From the NCBI RefSeq assembly GCF_000374805.1, contig NZ_KB895361.1:1-35000 (forward strand): a DNA stretch of 35,000 bases, given 5' to 3'. Positions 28,397-35,000 of this stretch are shown here, piece after piece (position 1 is the stretch's first letter; the number at the start of each line of letters is the position of its first letter). The stretch comes from Chitiniphilus shinanonensis DSM 23277 (GTDB taxonomy: Bacteria; Pseudomonadota; Gammaproteobacteria; Burkholderiales; Chitinibacteraceae). The position numbers and the translations under genes were made by a program. The notes under the pieces are model-generated. The model did no database searches. It was given only the letters and a program-made list of their open reading frames with translations, and was not told the origin of the DNA.

Positions 28397-30013
28397 ATGA
28401 AGCCGAGAACAACCTTGGCGGTGAAGCCGCTGTCCTTGTCGCTGGCCCTGGCACTCGCCCTGCCTGCCAGCGTGTTCGGCCACGGGTCGATGGAAGTACC
28501 GGTCAGCCGCGTGCTCAACTGCTTCAACGAAGGCCCCGAATCGCCCAAGTCCGCCGCCTGCCAGGCAGCCGTCGCGCTGTCCGGCCCGCAGATGCTGTAC
28601 GACTGGTCCGGCGTCAACCAGCTGCCCAACGGCGACCACCAGGCCTTCGTGCCGGATGGCCAGCTGTGCGCCGGCGGCAAGTCCAACTACGCGGGCCTCG
28701 ACCTGCCGCGCCAGGACTGGCTGACCACCCCGATCGCGCCCGATTCCAACGGCAACTTCGAATTCATCTACTACGCTCCCGCCCAGCACGCCACCAAGAA
28801 CTGGGTGTTCTACGTGACCAAGGATGGCTGGGATCAGACCCGTCCGCTGAAGTGGTCCGACCTGGAAGCGTTCTGCACGCTGGGCAACGTGGCCGGCGAT
28901 GCCGCCAAGCGCTACCACCTGACCTGCCCGCTGCCGAAGAACAAGACCGGCCGCCACATGATCTACAACACGTGGCAACGCTCGGATAGCGCCGAAGCGT
29001 TCTACTCGTGTTCCGACGTGACCTTCTCGGCCGTGGTCTCCAACTTCAAGGAACTGGGCCAGATCCGCTCCTCGCAGGATCTGAAGGACGAAACCAAGGT
29101 GACGTTCCGCCTGTTCGACGCCAACGGCGCCGACCTGGAAACCTTCACCGTCACGATGACGTACAACTCCACCAACGGCGACCAGATGTTCCTCGCCGCC
29201 AACTGGCCGTACTACCTGGCGCAACAGGTGAACGCGTCCTCGCGCTACATCAGCGTCGGCGTACTGGGCGGCAACGGCACCGTCTCGCCGGTGAAGAGCA
29301 CCCAGGAAAACCGCGTGTACTCGCGTGACGGCGGCAACTACACCTTCCGCGTCGACGTCGCGGGCGCGGTGACGCCGACCCCGACGCCGGTGACCCCGAC
29401 GCCCACCCCGGTCACGCCCACGCCGACCCCGGTGGTGACGCCCACCCCGACGCCCGTGGTCCCGACCCCGACGCCGGTCACCCCCACCCCGGTTCCCGTC
29501 ACCCCGACGCCGACCCCGGTCGTGACCCCGACCCCGGCACCCGGCGGCTGCTATGCCGCCTGGGCGGAAGGCAACACCTACAACGCCGGCACCCTGGTGA
29601 CCTACAACGGCCGCAACTACCAGTCGCTGGTCACACACACCGCCTACACTGGCACCAACTGGAACCCGGCCAGCAGCACCACGTTGTGGAAGGATCTGGG
29701 CGCCTGCACCGGCGGCACCGTGCCGACCCCGACGCCGGTAACCCCGACGCCGACACCGGTCACGCCGACGCCCACCCCGGTGACGCCGACCCCGACGCCG
29801 GTCACGCCGACACCGACCCCGGTCAGCCCGACCCCGACGCCGTCCGGCAGCACCTGCGCCGCGGCCTGGACCGCCGCCAACGTGTACGCCGCCGCCAACA
29901 CCAAGGTGAGCTACAACGGCCACAACTACCAGAACAAGTGGTGGACCCAGGGCGACAACCCCAGCCAGTCCGGCCAATGGGGTGTCTGGCAGGATCTGGG
30001 CACCTGCAACTGA
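28397..30013 (+). CDS. Secreted AA10 lytic polysaccharide monooxygenase with two CBM5/12 domains
   Basis: A copper enzyme that oxidatively breaks crystalline polysaccharide, most likely chitin. Signal peptide 1-28 leaves His29 as the mature first residue (HGSMEVPVSR). The AA10 domain (29-~214) has the second copper-brace His131 (AQHATKNW) and the axial Phe210 (SDVTF), as in CBP21. Residues ~218-322 resemble domain 2 of the Vibrio chitin-binding protein GbpA. A Thr-Pro-Val linker (326-384), a CBM5/12 domain (385-437), a second linker (438-486) and a second CBM5/12 (487-538, with WW and YNGHNYQ) follow. GAGGAGA precedes the ATG. Chitin rather than cellulose is inferred from the CBM type and domain 2. 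Confidence 0.93.
   Translation: MKPRTTLAVKPLSLSLALALALPASVFGHGSMEVPVSRVLNCFNEGPESPKSAACQAAVALSGPQMLYDWSGVNQLPNGDHQAFVPDGQLCAGGKSNYAGLDLPRQDWLTTPIAPDSNGNFEFIYYAPAQHATKNWVFYVTKDGWDQTRPLKWSDLEAFCTLGNVAGDAAKRYHLTCPLPKNKTGRHMIYNTWQRSDSAEAFYSCSDVTFSAVVSNFKELGQIRSSQDLKDETKVTFRLFDANGADLETFTVTMTYNSTNGDQMFLAANWPYYLAQQVNASSRYISVGVLGGNGTVSPVKSTQENRVYSRDGGNYTFRVDVAGAVTPTPTPVTPTPTPVTPTPTPVVTPTPTPVVPTPTPVTPTPVPVTPTPTPVVTPTPAPGGCYAAWAEGNTYNAGTLVTYNGRNYQSLVTHTAYTGTNWNPASSTTLWKDLGACTGGTVPTPTPVTPTPTPVTPTPTPVTPTPTPVTPTPTPVSPTPTPSGSTCAAAWTAANVYAAANTKVSYNGHNYQNKWWTQGDNPSQSGQWGVWQDLGTCN
29371..29547 (+). repeat. Thr-Pro-Val linker minisatellite, first block
   Basis: About eight imperfect 21-bp units encode TPTPTPV-like heptapeptides that form the linker between the middle domain and first CBM of the LPMO. 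Unit boundaries vary (VVT, VPV variants), so the block looks older than the second one. Confidence 0.8.
29719..29848 (+). repeat. Thr-Pro-Val linker minisatellite, second block
   Basis: Six 21-bp units encode nearly identical TPTPTPV heptapeptides between the two CBM5/12 domains. Shared units with the first block make unequal recombination that removes or duplicates the first CBM possible. Confidence 0.8.
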
Positions 30014-30055
30014 TTCTTGGAGCTTAAGAGGCCGCAACGCCTCGACAGAAGCACT

Positions 30056-30083
30056 GAGCCCTCCAATGGAGGGCTCTTTTTTT
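30056..30083 (+). terminator. Rho-independent terminator of the LPMO gene
   Basis: A perfect 9-bp stem GAGCCCTCC / GGAGGGCTC with loop AAT is followed directly by seven T, 42 bp after the LPMO stop. A textbook intrinsic terminator. Confidence 0.95.
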
Positions 30084-30150
30084 GGCTGCGCGTCCGTCGC
30101 CGCCGTCTGCGCGCACAGCGTGGCGACGCGCCCGGCGGCGGCTAGGGTGA

Positions 30151-30175
30151 ATCGACCTAGAGCGGATCGACCTAG
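30151..30175 (+). promoter_or_regulatory. Direct repeat ATCGACCTAG x2 ahead of the peroxidase gene
   Basis: The 10-mer ATCGACCTAG occurs at 30151-30160 and 30166-30175, 15 bp apart centre to centre. A CTAGG at 30142-30146 forms an inverted partner to the first CCTAG. Lying 32-56 bp before the start codon, the repeats may be a regulator site; no family is recognised. Confidence 0.35.
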
Positions 30176-30206
30176 GCTCAGCCCGCCACCAACGAGGATC
30201 CACCCC

Positions 30207-30749
30207 ATGCGCCATACGCTTTCCATCCTGGCCGGCCTGCTGCTGGGCATTGCCGGCAACGCGCTCGCCGCCTGCCCGCCGTTGCTCGACAGCCGGGTCA
30301 AGACCCTGCAGGGCGACACCGTTGACCTGTGCCAGTACGCCGGCAAGCCCATCCTGGTGGTGAACACCGCCAGTAAGTGCGGCTACACCCCGCAATTCGA
30401 GGCCCTGGAGGCGCTGTACCAGCGCTACCGCGCGCAGGGGCTGCTGGTGATCGGCTTCCCATCCAACGACTTCAAGCAGGAACTGGCCAGCAACAAGGAG
30501 ATCGGCGATTTCTGCCGGCTGACCTACCTGGTGAAGTTTCCGATGGCCGAGGCCTCGCACGTCACCGGCGACGACGCCAACGCCCTCTACCGGCGCCTGG
30601 CCGCCGCCAGCGGCAGCGTGCCGAAGTGGAATTTCCACAAGTATCTGATCGCGCCGGACGGCAAGACCGTCACCGCCTTCCCTTCCAAGGTGGTGCCGGA
30701 CGACCCCGCCATCACCGGCCCGATCAAAGGCTGGCTGGCGCCGCAATGA
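30207..30749 (+). CDS. Exported glutathione peroxidase family protein
   Basis: A thiol peroxidase of the GPx family, 180 aa. Residues 1-21 form a signal peptide (ends ALA), so it acts in the periplasm, perhaps with a thioredoxin-like donor rather than glutathione. Peroxidatic Cys58 lies in NTASKCGYTPQFEAL, and the conserved KWNFHKYLI segment (about 154-162) provides the active-site Trp and Asn. The usual GFPCNQF segment is GFPSNDF here, so the normal Gln position is Asp, a variant I believe occurs in exported bacterial members. It stands alone after the LPMO terminator. A link to the H2O2 chemistry of the LPMO is only a speculation from position. Confidence 0.88.
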   Translation: MRHTLSILAGLLLGIAGNALAACPPLLDSRVKTLQGDTVDLCQYAGKPILVVNTASKCGYTPQFEALEALYQRYRAQGLLVIGFPSNDFKQELASNKEIGDFCRLTYLVKFPMAEASHVTGDDANALYRRLAAASGSVPKWNFHKYLIAPDGKTVTAFPSKVVPDDPAITGPIKGWLAPQ

Positions 30750-30904
30750 CCGTCGCCCCCGCGCACCGCTCGCGCAGAGCAGCTGACGAAACCCAGCGAA
30801 GCAGTCCTGGCAGGAAGCGCGAAACGCGGACAGGACAAGTGGTATGGCAAGTTTCGGCTCGGCGCCCCCGCGCGACGCCGCCAGAAGGGTTTTGTCAGCC
30901 GCGC

Positions 30905-32203
30905 TCAGCGCAGCAACAACTGCGCGCTGTGCAGCAACAACCCGATCAACCCGCCCACCAGCGTACCGTTGATGCGGATGAACTGCAGATCGACGCCGAC
31001 GTTCAGTTCCAGGCGTTCCACCATCACCCGGTCATCCCAGCCCTTCAACTGATCGGCGATGAAGGCGCCGATCTGCTGGCGGTAGCGCGCCACCGCCCGT
31101 GTCGCGGCATTGCGCACGCTGCTGTTCACCCACTCGGCCAGGCGTGGATCGACGCGCAACTGGTCGCGCAGGCGCCGCGCCGCGCTGGCCACGCGCGCGC
31201 GCAGCAGCGAATCGGGCTTGTTGAAATCGCCATGCAGCGATTGCGTCAGCCCCTGCCACAACGCATCGAAACGCCGCTCGAACGCCGGCGCCTCCGCCAG
31301 CCCCGCCACCCAGGCCCGTGCGCGTTCGCGCAGCGCCTCGTCGTGTTGCAGGCGCAGGATCAGCGCATCCAGCTCGCTGTCCACCAGGCGGCGCAACGGA
31401 TGCTCCGGCTCGACGCGCACCCGCTCGAACTCGTGCGCCACCGCGGCCACCAGCTTGCGCGCCACGTAGCGCCCGCCGGCCTCGTCCAGCGCCACCCATT
31501 TCAGGTACGACAGCTCCTGCGCCACCATGCCCGACAGCAAGGTCTGGATATCCGGCTGCGCCAGCCGCTCGCCCACCTTGTCCAGCACCCGGTCCAGCAA
31601 CTGCTGGTGCTGGCGTTCGGCCAGCAGCACCGCCAGCAACTCGCCACCGTGTCGTGCCCAATCCAGCTCGGCCATGCCCTCGCGCAGCACCCGCCGCACC
31701 GCGTCGCGCACATGCGGCTCGTCCAGCACCGACAACAGATAACTCGCCAGCTGCTGCGCCTGCTCCGCCAGTTGCTCCACGTGCGATGGCCGCGACAGCC
31801 ACGACGCCACGCGCCGTGCCGGGTTGAAGGCATCGATGCGTAGCGCCACCTGCTCTTCGGACAAAAAATGCGTTTCGATGAAGCCACCCAGGCTATTGGC
31901 GATGCGCAGCTTGTTGCGCGGAATGATCGCGGTATGCGGAATGGGAATGCCCATCGGGTGGCGGAACAGCGCGGTCACGGCAAACCAGTCGGCCAGCGCC
32001 CCCACCATCGCCGCCTCGGCAAACGCCCCGACGAAGCTCCAGAACGGATGGCGATGGATCAGCGCCTCGGCCAGCAGGAACAGCACCAGCGCCGCCACCA
32101 GCAGGCAGGTGGCGACCGTGCGCGCCTGCCGCAGCCGCAAGCGCTTGGCGTCCAGTTGCGCGCGTTCGCGCTCCAGATATAGCGGATCGTTCATGCCTGC
32201 CAT
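30905..32203 (-). CDS. DUF445 family inner-membrane protein
   Basis: A 432-aa protein of the DUF445/YjiN family, whose function is unknown. Near the N-terminus, after a basic helix, a membrane segment (TVATCLLVAALVLFLLAEAL, ~29-48) is followed by the conserved block GAFAEAAMVGALADWFAVTALFRHPMGIPIPHTAIIPRNK (~59-98). A long helical domain rich in Leu, Arg and Ala follows, and a hydrophobic C-terminal segment (GTLVGGLIGLLLHSAQLLL) probably re-enters the membrane. Two ATGs three codons apart (32203 and 32194) are both possible; GGAGG upstream suits the first loosely. It converges with the peroxidase gene across 155 bp where I see no terminator. Confidence 0.88.
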   Translation of the reverse strand: MAGMNDPLYLERERAQLDAKRLRLRQARTVATCLLVAALVLFLLAEALIHRHPFWSFVGAFAEAAMVGALADWFAVTALFRHPMGIPIPHTAIIPRNKLRIANSLGGFIETHFLSEEQVALRIDAFNPARRVASWLSRPSHVEQLAEQAQQLASYLLSVLDEPHVRDAVRRVLREGMAELDWARHGGELLAVLLAERQHQQLLDRVLDKVGERLAQPDIQTLLSGMVAQELSYLKWVALDEAGGRYVARKLVAAVAHEFERVRVEPEHPLRRLVDSELDALILRLQHDEALRERARAWVAGLAEAPAFERRFDALWQGLTQSLHGDFNKPDSLLRARVASAARRLRDQLRVDPRLAEWVNSSVRNAATRAVARYRQQIGAFIADQLKGWDDRVMVERLELNVGVDLQFIRINGTLVGGLIGLLLHSAQLLLR

Positions 32204-32426
32204 GATAGGCAGCCACCTCCGCTCCCGTCTGCCGTTCGATTCACGTTAACCTCCCTTCAGCGATTGGCTGGCGCGGTGTCGGCCGGCGCCACACAAGGCG
32301 GAGCCCCCATCGCGAAGTGCCGGCGGGTCATCCACGGATCAGTTGCCGCACTGTGCGCCGGCGATGATGGCGGCATGCTATAAACGGGTTTCGCAAATCC
32401 AAGAGGCGGCAAGGCCGCGGTCGGGC

Positions 32427-32969
32427 ATGAAAAAGGCAATGCTGGTGGTACTGGTGCTGTTGTTCGGAACCCTGCTGTTCCTGGCCGGGGTATTCGCCCC
32501 CGCCTCGGTGCGCGGCAGTCTGGGCCGGGGCGCCACCGACACCTTGCAGGCCGTCAGCCGCCTGCCGCTGGGCGACCGGCTCACCGCCGGACTGCTGCCG
32601 GCCAAGCCCGCCGCAAAGCAGGCCACGGCATCGGCGCCCGCGGACGCCTCGGCGCCGCCGGCCATCCCCGCCGAGCAGATCGTGCTGCCGGCCATTCCGC
32701 CGGCCAAGGCCGAATACGCGCTACAGGCCACGCAACGGGCCGACTATCGCGAAGCACAGGAACTGGTGACGCAGGCACAGGCCGAGAAGCTGCCCGCCAG
32801 CGTCATCACCATCGCCGAGGACGACGGCCAGCACTGGTACGTGGTGGCGATCGGCAAGTACGCCAGTGTGGAGGATGCCCGGAGCGGGCGGGTGCGCGTA
32901 GCGCAACGGCTGAACCTGACCGGCGGGCTGCCGGTGATCCTGCTGCCCGCCCCACCCAAGAAGAAATAG
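32427..32969 (+). CDS. Membrane-anchored SPOR-domain protein
   Basis: A 180-aa protein with one N-terminal membrane anchor (residues ~4-24, AMLVVLVLLFGTLLFLAGVF), a Pro/Ala-rich periplasmic linker (~58-95) and a C-terminal SPOR domain (~97-175). The SPOR core reads YALQATQRADYREAQELVTQAQ and HWYVVAIGKYASVEDA. SPOR domains bind denuded glycan strands at the division septum, so a role in cell division or envelope maintenance is likely, but it is not FtsN or DamX by length. The ATG at 32427 was chosen because the anchor starts there; an in-frame ATG at 32343 adds 28 residues of no clear character. Ribosome site is weak. Confidence 0.8.
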   Translation: MKKAMLVVLVLLFGTLLFLAGVFAPASVRGSLGRGATDTLQAVSRLPLGDRLTAGLLPAKPAAKQATASAPADASAPPAIPAEQIVLPAIPPAKAEYALQATQRADYREAQELVTQAQAEKLPASVITIAEDDGQHWYVVAIGKYASVEDARSGRVRVAQRLNLTGGLPVILLPAPPKKK

Positions 32970-32972
32970 CGG

Positions 32973-33803
32973 CTACTGCCAGCCTTCGTCCCAACTGCGC
33001 TGCAACGACAGCCAGCGCTCGGCCCAGCCGATCTGCCACTGGATCCAGCGCTCCGCCACCGAATCGGTCAGGCGCCCGCACAGCCAGAACAGGCCGGATA
33101 CCACCGCCCCGGCATCCGGCAGATCGCCGATCAGCGTCGGATCGACCACCACATCGATCTCACCGCCCACGGTGCTCACCAGCAGCCAATGGTAAGGATG
33201 CCCCGTCAGCGGATTGCGCAACTCGGCGGCACGCAGCACGTGTCCGCTGAACATCGCCTTGGCGTGGTGCTCGTCGACCACCTCCCGCCCGAGCAACCGC
33301 GCCGGGATGAACGAGCCCGTGGCAAGCTGGCTTTCGGCGGTTTGGGTCGCGTGGAATGCATCGTCCGACTCGTGCACCTGCAAGGTCTCGGCAAACGCAC
33401 TCAGGTGCACCCGGCGCAAGCTGGGCAGCGACAGCGCCGGGTGGCAACCGGCGTCGGCCAGATCGAACAGGAAGGGAAACATCCCCGAGTGGGGGTCACC
33501 AGCCGGCGGTGCCGCCCAGCCATAACACGCACCTTCCAGCGGGGAATCGTCGCTGCGATGCATCTGCTCGACCAACCCCACGCGCAGGCTGCTCTGCCCT
33601 TCGAAACAGGGAGTCACCCCGATCATCGCATCGTGGCGGTCGAACTGGATCCACAGCGAAGCCCCCTGCTCGGAGCGCCAATGCCGGTAATAACCGCGGG
33701 GACAGGGAACATGTTCGGCCTCCTCCGCCGCGCGACGCAGCTGCGCCACGAACTCGCCGGGATGCTCTGTCTGGAAGCCAATGGAAGAGAAATGACTGCT
33801 CAT
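32973..33803 (-). CDS. Unrecognised cytoplasmic protein, 276 aa
   Basis: I do not recognise the family. The protein is soluble-looking, without signal peptide or membrane segment, rich in Trp, His and Asp, with acidic and aromatic clusters such as CYGWAAPPAGDPHSGMFPFLFDLADAGCHP (~92-121) and a conserved-looking C-terminus with repeated WIQWQIGWAERWLSLQRSW. GC content and codon use match the chromosome, which argues against recent transfer. The ATG at 33803 is preferred to 33830, which has no ribosome site. It converges with the SPOR gene three bases away. It is preceded by a 35-codon ORF and a perfect palindrome. Confidence 0.7.
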   Translation of the reverse strand: MSSHFSSIGFQTEHPGEFVAQLRRAAEEAEHVPCPRGYYRHWRSEQGASLWIQFDRHDAMIGVTPCFEGQSSLRVGLVEQMHRSDDSPLEGACYGWAAPPAGDPHSGMFPFLFDLADAGCHPALSLPSLRRVHLSAFAETLQVHESDDAFHATQTAESQLATGSFIPARLLGREVVDEHHAKAMFSGHVLRAAELRNPLTGHPYHWLLVSTVGGEIDVVVDPTLIGDLPDAGAVVSGLFWLCGRLTDSVAERWIQWQIGWAERWLSLQRSWDEGWQ

Positions 33804-33810
33804 ACCGCGC

Positions 33811-33918
33811 CTACACTCCGCTCGTTGCATTGAGTCGGAAACGGCGCCAGACAGCGATGACCATCACCGCGCCGGGGTCGAGCAGGATCAGCGCCTGCCG
33901 GGCAAGTACCTTGAACAT
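33811..33918 (-). CDS. Possible small ORF (35 aa) upstream of the unrecognised gene
   Basis: An ATG at 33918 with a good ribosome site (TTGGAG, spacing ~6) opens a 35-codon frame that stops seven bases before the next start. The peptide begins MFKVLARQALILLDPGAV and has a hydrophobic middle and a basic WRRFR stretch, so it could be a tiny membrane peptide or a leader peptide controlling the downstream gene. Without homology it may be chance, but the ribosome site and tight spacing favour translation. Confidence 0.4.
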   Translation of the reverse strand: MFKVLARQALILLDPGAVMVIAVWRRFRLNATSGV

Positions 33919-33978
33919 GGGGACTCCAATCGATGGGGTATCAGAAAAGCCAACCGCAACATGCCGCGGATCATCCGG

Positions 33979-34001
33979 TTACTTGCGTTGCACGCAAGTA
34001 A
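33979..34001. promoter_or_regulatory. Perfect 23-bp palindrome, probable operator
   Basis: TTACTTGCGT (33979-33988), TGC, then ACGCAAGTAA (33992-34001): ten perfectly paired bases on each side of three. There is no T-run, so it is not a terminator. It lies 61 bp upstream of the 35-aa ORF start on the minus strand, where a repressor or activator dimer would bind. Confidence 0.6.
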
Positions 34002-34153
34002 TGCGCAGAGGCATATCCCAACATTAACACCCCGTTACAAGCAGTCCACCCAGAGAGGGTTGGCCCCCCGACGAAGCCGAAGAATGGGGCAGAAAATCCA
34101 TTTTTTCATTTAAAAACAAATGCATTTTCTTGTTAACGGGCCTTTCCCCCACC
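34002..34153. other. Gene-free AT-rich stretch
   Basis: Open frames here are short and lack coding character. The segment 34084-34136 is strongly A/T-rich and can form a weak CATTT / AAATG hairpin. No promoter, RNA gene or attachment site is recognised. It is the transition from normal chromosome to the Rhs-associated end of the window. Confidence 0.5.
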
Positions 34154-34393
34154 CTAAAACCACCCCATCCAGCCCCATACCAATCCCCTGCCTGGCAGAT
34201 ACGCGATGCGGGCACATCTGCTCATGACTGAAAGCTTTCGTGCATCTATCCATCGCCTGAGATAGGCCCCGATTTCCTGCCTCACCTCGTCGGCCGGGCC
34301 ATTCACCACCAGCCGCACCGAGCCCGGGTGGTGGGTGATGATCCAGGAGGTTTTCCCGCTCTTGGTCAGGTGGGGCGGCGGCGTCGATTGTTA
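34154..34393 (-). pseudogene. Decayed coding remnant (C-terminal end of an unknown gene)
   Basis: A stop-to-stop frame of ~79 codons, open on the minus strand and ending at the TAG at 34154-34156. From about 34384 the codons are strongly GC-rich at third positions and the peptide reads like a real protein end (TPPPHLTKSGKTSWIITHH..., then RLVVNGPADEVRQEIGAYL). After ~45 codons this bias fades. There is no good start codon or ribosome site. It follows directly on the AT-rich membrane-protein gene, as if an older gene end had been left behind when the neighbouring DNA was inserted. Family unknown. Confidence 0.4.
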
Positions 34394-34401
34394 ATTCACC
34401 A

Positions 34402-34653
34402 TTAAAAATCTCCCTTCTTTTTTTCTCGATGAATTCGTTTAATTTCCTCCACAGCAGGCCCCCAAAAGAACACAACAATCACCCAAAAACATAAAAGAAC
34501 AATAGCTCGCGCAGCCGACGAAGTTATTTCAATACCCAATGCGTTACATACAGTTAGGCCGTATACCTCCCAAAGAAAAGAAAATAATATTAGCAGCGCT
34601 GACGCTACAAACGTATGAAAGAAAACTTTTCTATAGAGAAGTAAATTTCTCAT
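34402..34653 (-). CDS. Small two-helix membrane protein, candidate Rhs immunity protein
   Basis: An 83-aa protein with two strongly hydrophobic segments, ~10-29 (FFHTFVASALLILFSFLW) and ~48-66 (RAIVLLCFWVIVVFFWG), and a basic tail (KRIHREKKKGDF). No family is recognised. The gene is far richer in A and T than the rest of the window, a mark of transferred DNA. It begins 15 bases after the stop of an Rhs tail on the same strand, the position of an immunity gene. The ATG at 34653 is given; an in-frame TTG at 34668 directly after the Rhs stop, with GGAAA five bases earlier, is an equally possible start. The immunity role is inferred from position only. Confidence 0.6.
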   Translation of the reverse strand: MRNLLLYRKVFFHTFVASALLILFSFLWEVYGLTVCNALGIEITSSAARAIVLLCFWVIVVFFWGPAVEEIKRIHREKKKGDF

Positions 34654-34668
34654 TCTCCACACTCGCAA

Positions 34669-35000
34669 TCATTTCCAGCCCTCAATACAGCCAAGGTCAC
34701 AGCCTACCCCCCAAAAAGTCCCGTCGCCCTGGCCGTCGATCACGTAATCCAGCTGGCCGCCGCTCGCCAGCGTTACCTGGCGCAAATTGCCGAAGGCGTC
34801 GTATTGGTATTGACCGATCACGCTGCCATTCTGCGTCACTTCGATCAGCCGGCCGGCCAGGTCGTAGCGATAACTGTAGGTTTTGCTCGGGCCATTGCCG
34901 CTGACGGTCTTGCCGACGATCTGGCCGACGCTGTTGCGGGTGTATTGCTCCTGGAACAGCACGCTGTCGCCGTGTTGGGCGGTAAAGCGCTCGATCTGGC
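34669..35000 (-). CDS. Rhs/YD-repeat protein, C-terminal part (continues past the right edge)
   Basis: The open frame enters from the right edge (QIERFTAQHGDSVLF...) and contains classical YD repeats: YRYDLAGRLIEVTQNG, then YQYDAFGNLRQVT, and GQLDYVIDGQG. Intact Rhs proteins continue from this point for over a hundred residues of core to a DPxG cleavage motif and a toxin tip. Here, after VIDGQG, the sequence changes to DGTFWGVGCDLGCIEGWK and stops. So this is a truncated core fused to a short foreign tail, either a broken rhs or an orphan rhs tip module. The start is outside the window. Confidence 0.85.
   Translation of the reverse strand, partial: QIERFTAQHGDSVLFQEQYTRNSVGQIVGKTVSGNGPSKTYSYRYDLAGRLIEVTQNGSVIGQYQYDAFGNLRQVTLASGGQLDYVIDGQGDGTFWGVGCDLGCIEGWK

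Noticed and set aside
28280-30367. 695-codon minus-strand frame opposite the LPMO
   Set aside because: Arg/Gly/His repeats are the reverse of the Thr-Pro linkers; not a gene.
34110-34478. 122-codon minus-strand ORF at the Rhs end
   Set aside because: It overlaps the membrane-protein gene in another frame and its composition is not protein-like; the remnant in the neighbouring frame reads better.

Overview
The window is about 35 kb of GC-rich chromosome from a beta-proteobacterium, most likely a chitin-degrading member of the Neisseriales (Chromobacterium / Chitiniphilus / Jeongeupia-like). This is inferred from the 16S leader with a beta-type boxA, an Entner-Doudoroff cluster laid out like that of Neisseria, a dihydrolipoamide dehydrogenase with an N-terminal lipoyl domain as in Neisseria, a short-signal beta-proteobacterial porin and a secreted AA10 chitin-type LPMO. 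Nearly all of the window is ordinary, densely packed chromosome. The accessory material is confined to about the last 1.2 kb.

Layout. 1-400: the 5' end of a 16S rRNA gene reading left, with its boxA leader and a near-consensus rrn promoter. 418-3680 (minus): a small Oxidored-like protein, dacB (PBP4) and guaA. 3742-6647 (plus): the replication/repair cluster dnaX-ybaB-recR. 6714-10987 (minus): a glucose-type ABC importer (gtsA-gtsB-gtsC-gtsD). 11236-12312 (minus): a general porin. 12558-16246 (minus): gap, eda and edd. 16567-21597 (plus): zwf, pgl, hexR and pgi. 21716-28025 (plus): pyruvate dehydrogenase aceE-aceF-lpd. 28397-30013 (plus): the LPMO. 30207-32969: a periplasmic glutathione peroxidase, a DUF445 membrane protein (minus) and a SPOR-domain protein. 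32973-33918 (minus): an unrecognised protein preceded by a tiny ORF. 34154-35000 (minus): the truncated end of an Rhs/YD-repeat protein, an AT-rich two-helix membrane protein that looks like an immunity gene, and a decayed GC-rich coding remnant.

How it fits together. Positions 6.7-28 kb form one path of sugar catabolism. The porin and Gts importer bring in hexose. Zwf, Pgl, Edd and Eda convert glucose-6-phosphate to pyruvate and glyceraldehyde-3-phosphate. Gap handles the triose, Pgi recycles fructose-6-phosphate, and the PDH complex carries pyruvate to acetyl-CoA. HexR is encoded inside the cluster, and palindromes matching its known operator lie over the divergent edd and zwf promoters. 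Glucokinase, which sits in the equivalent Neisseria cluster, is not in this window. The LPMO lies directly downstream of PDH behind its own regulatory region, which carries a duplicated 16-bp operator-like sequence.

I do not see a clear, large undescribed system. The best leads are the Rhs-tail / putative immunity locus at the right edge, the paired operator-like sites ahead of the LPMO, the perfect 23-bp palindrome ahead of the unrecognised 276-aa protein, and an apparently leaderless dnaX.
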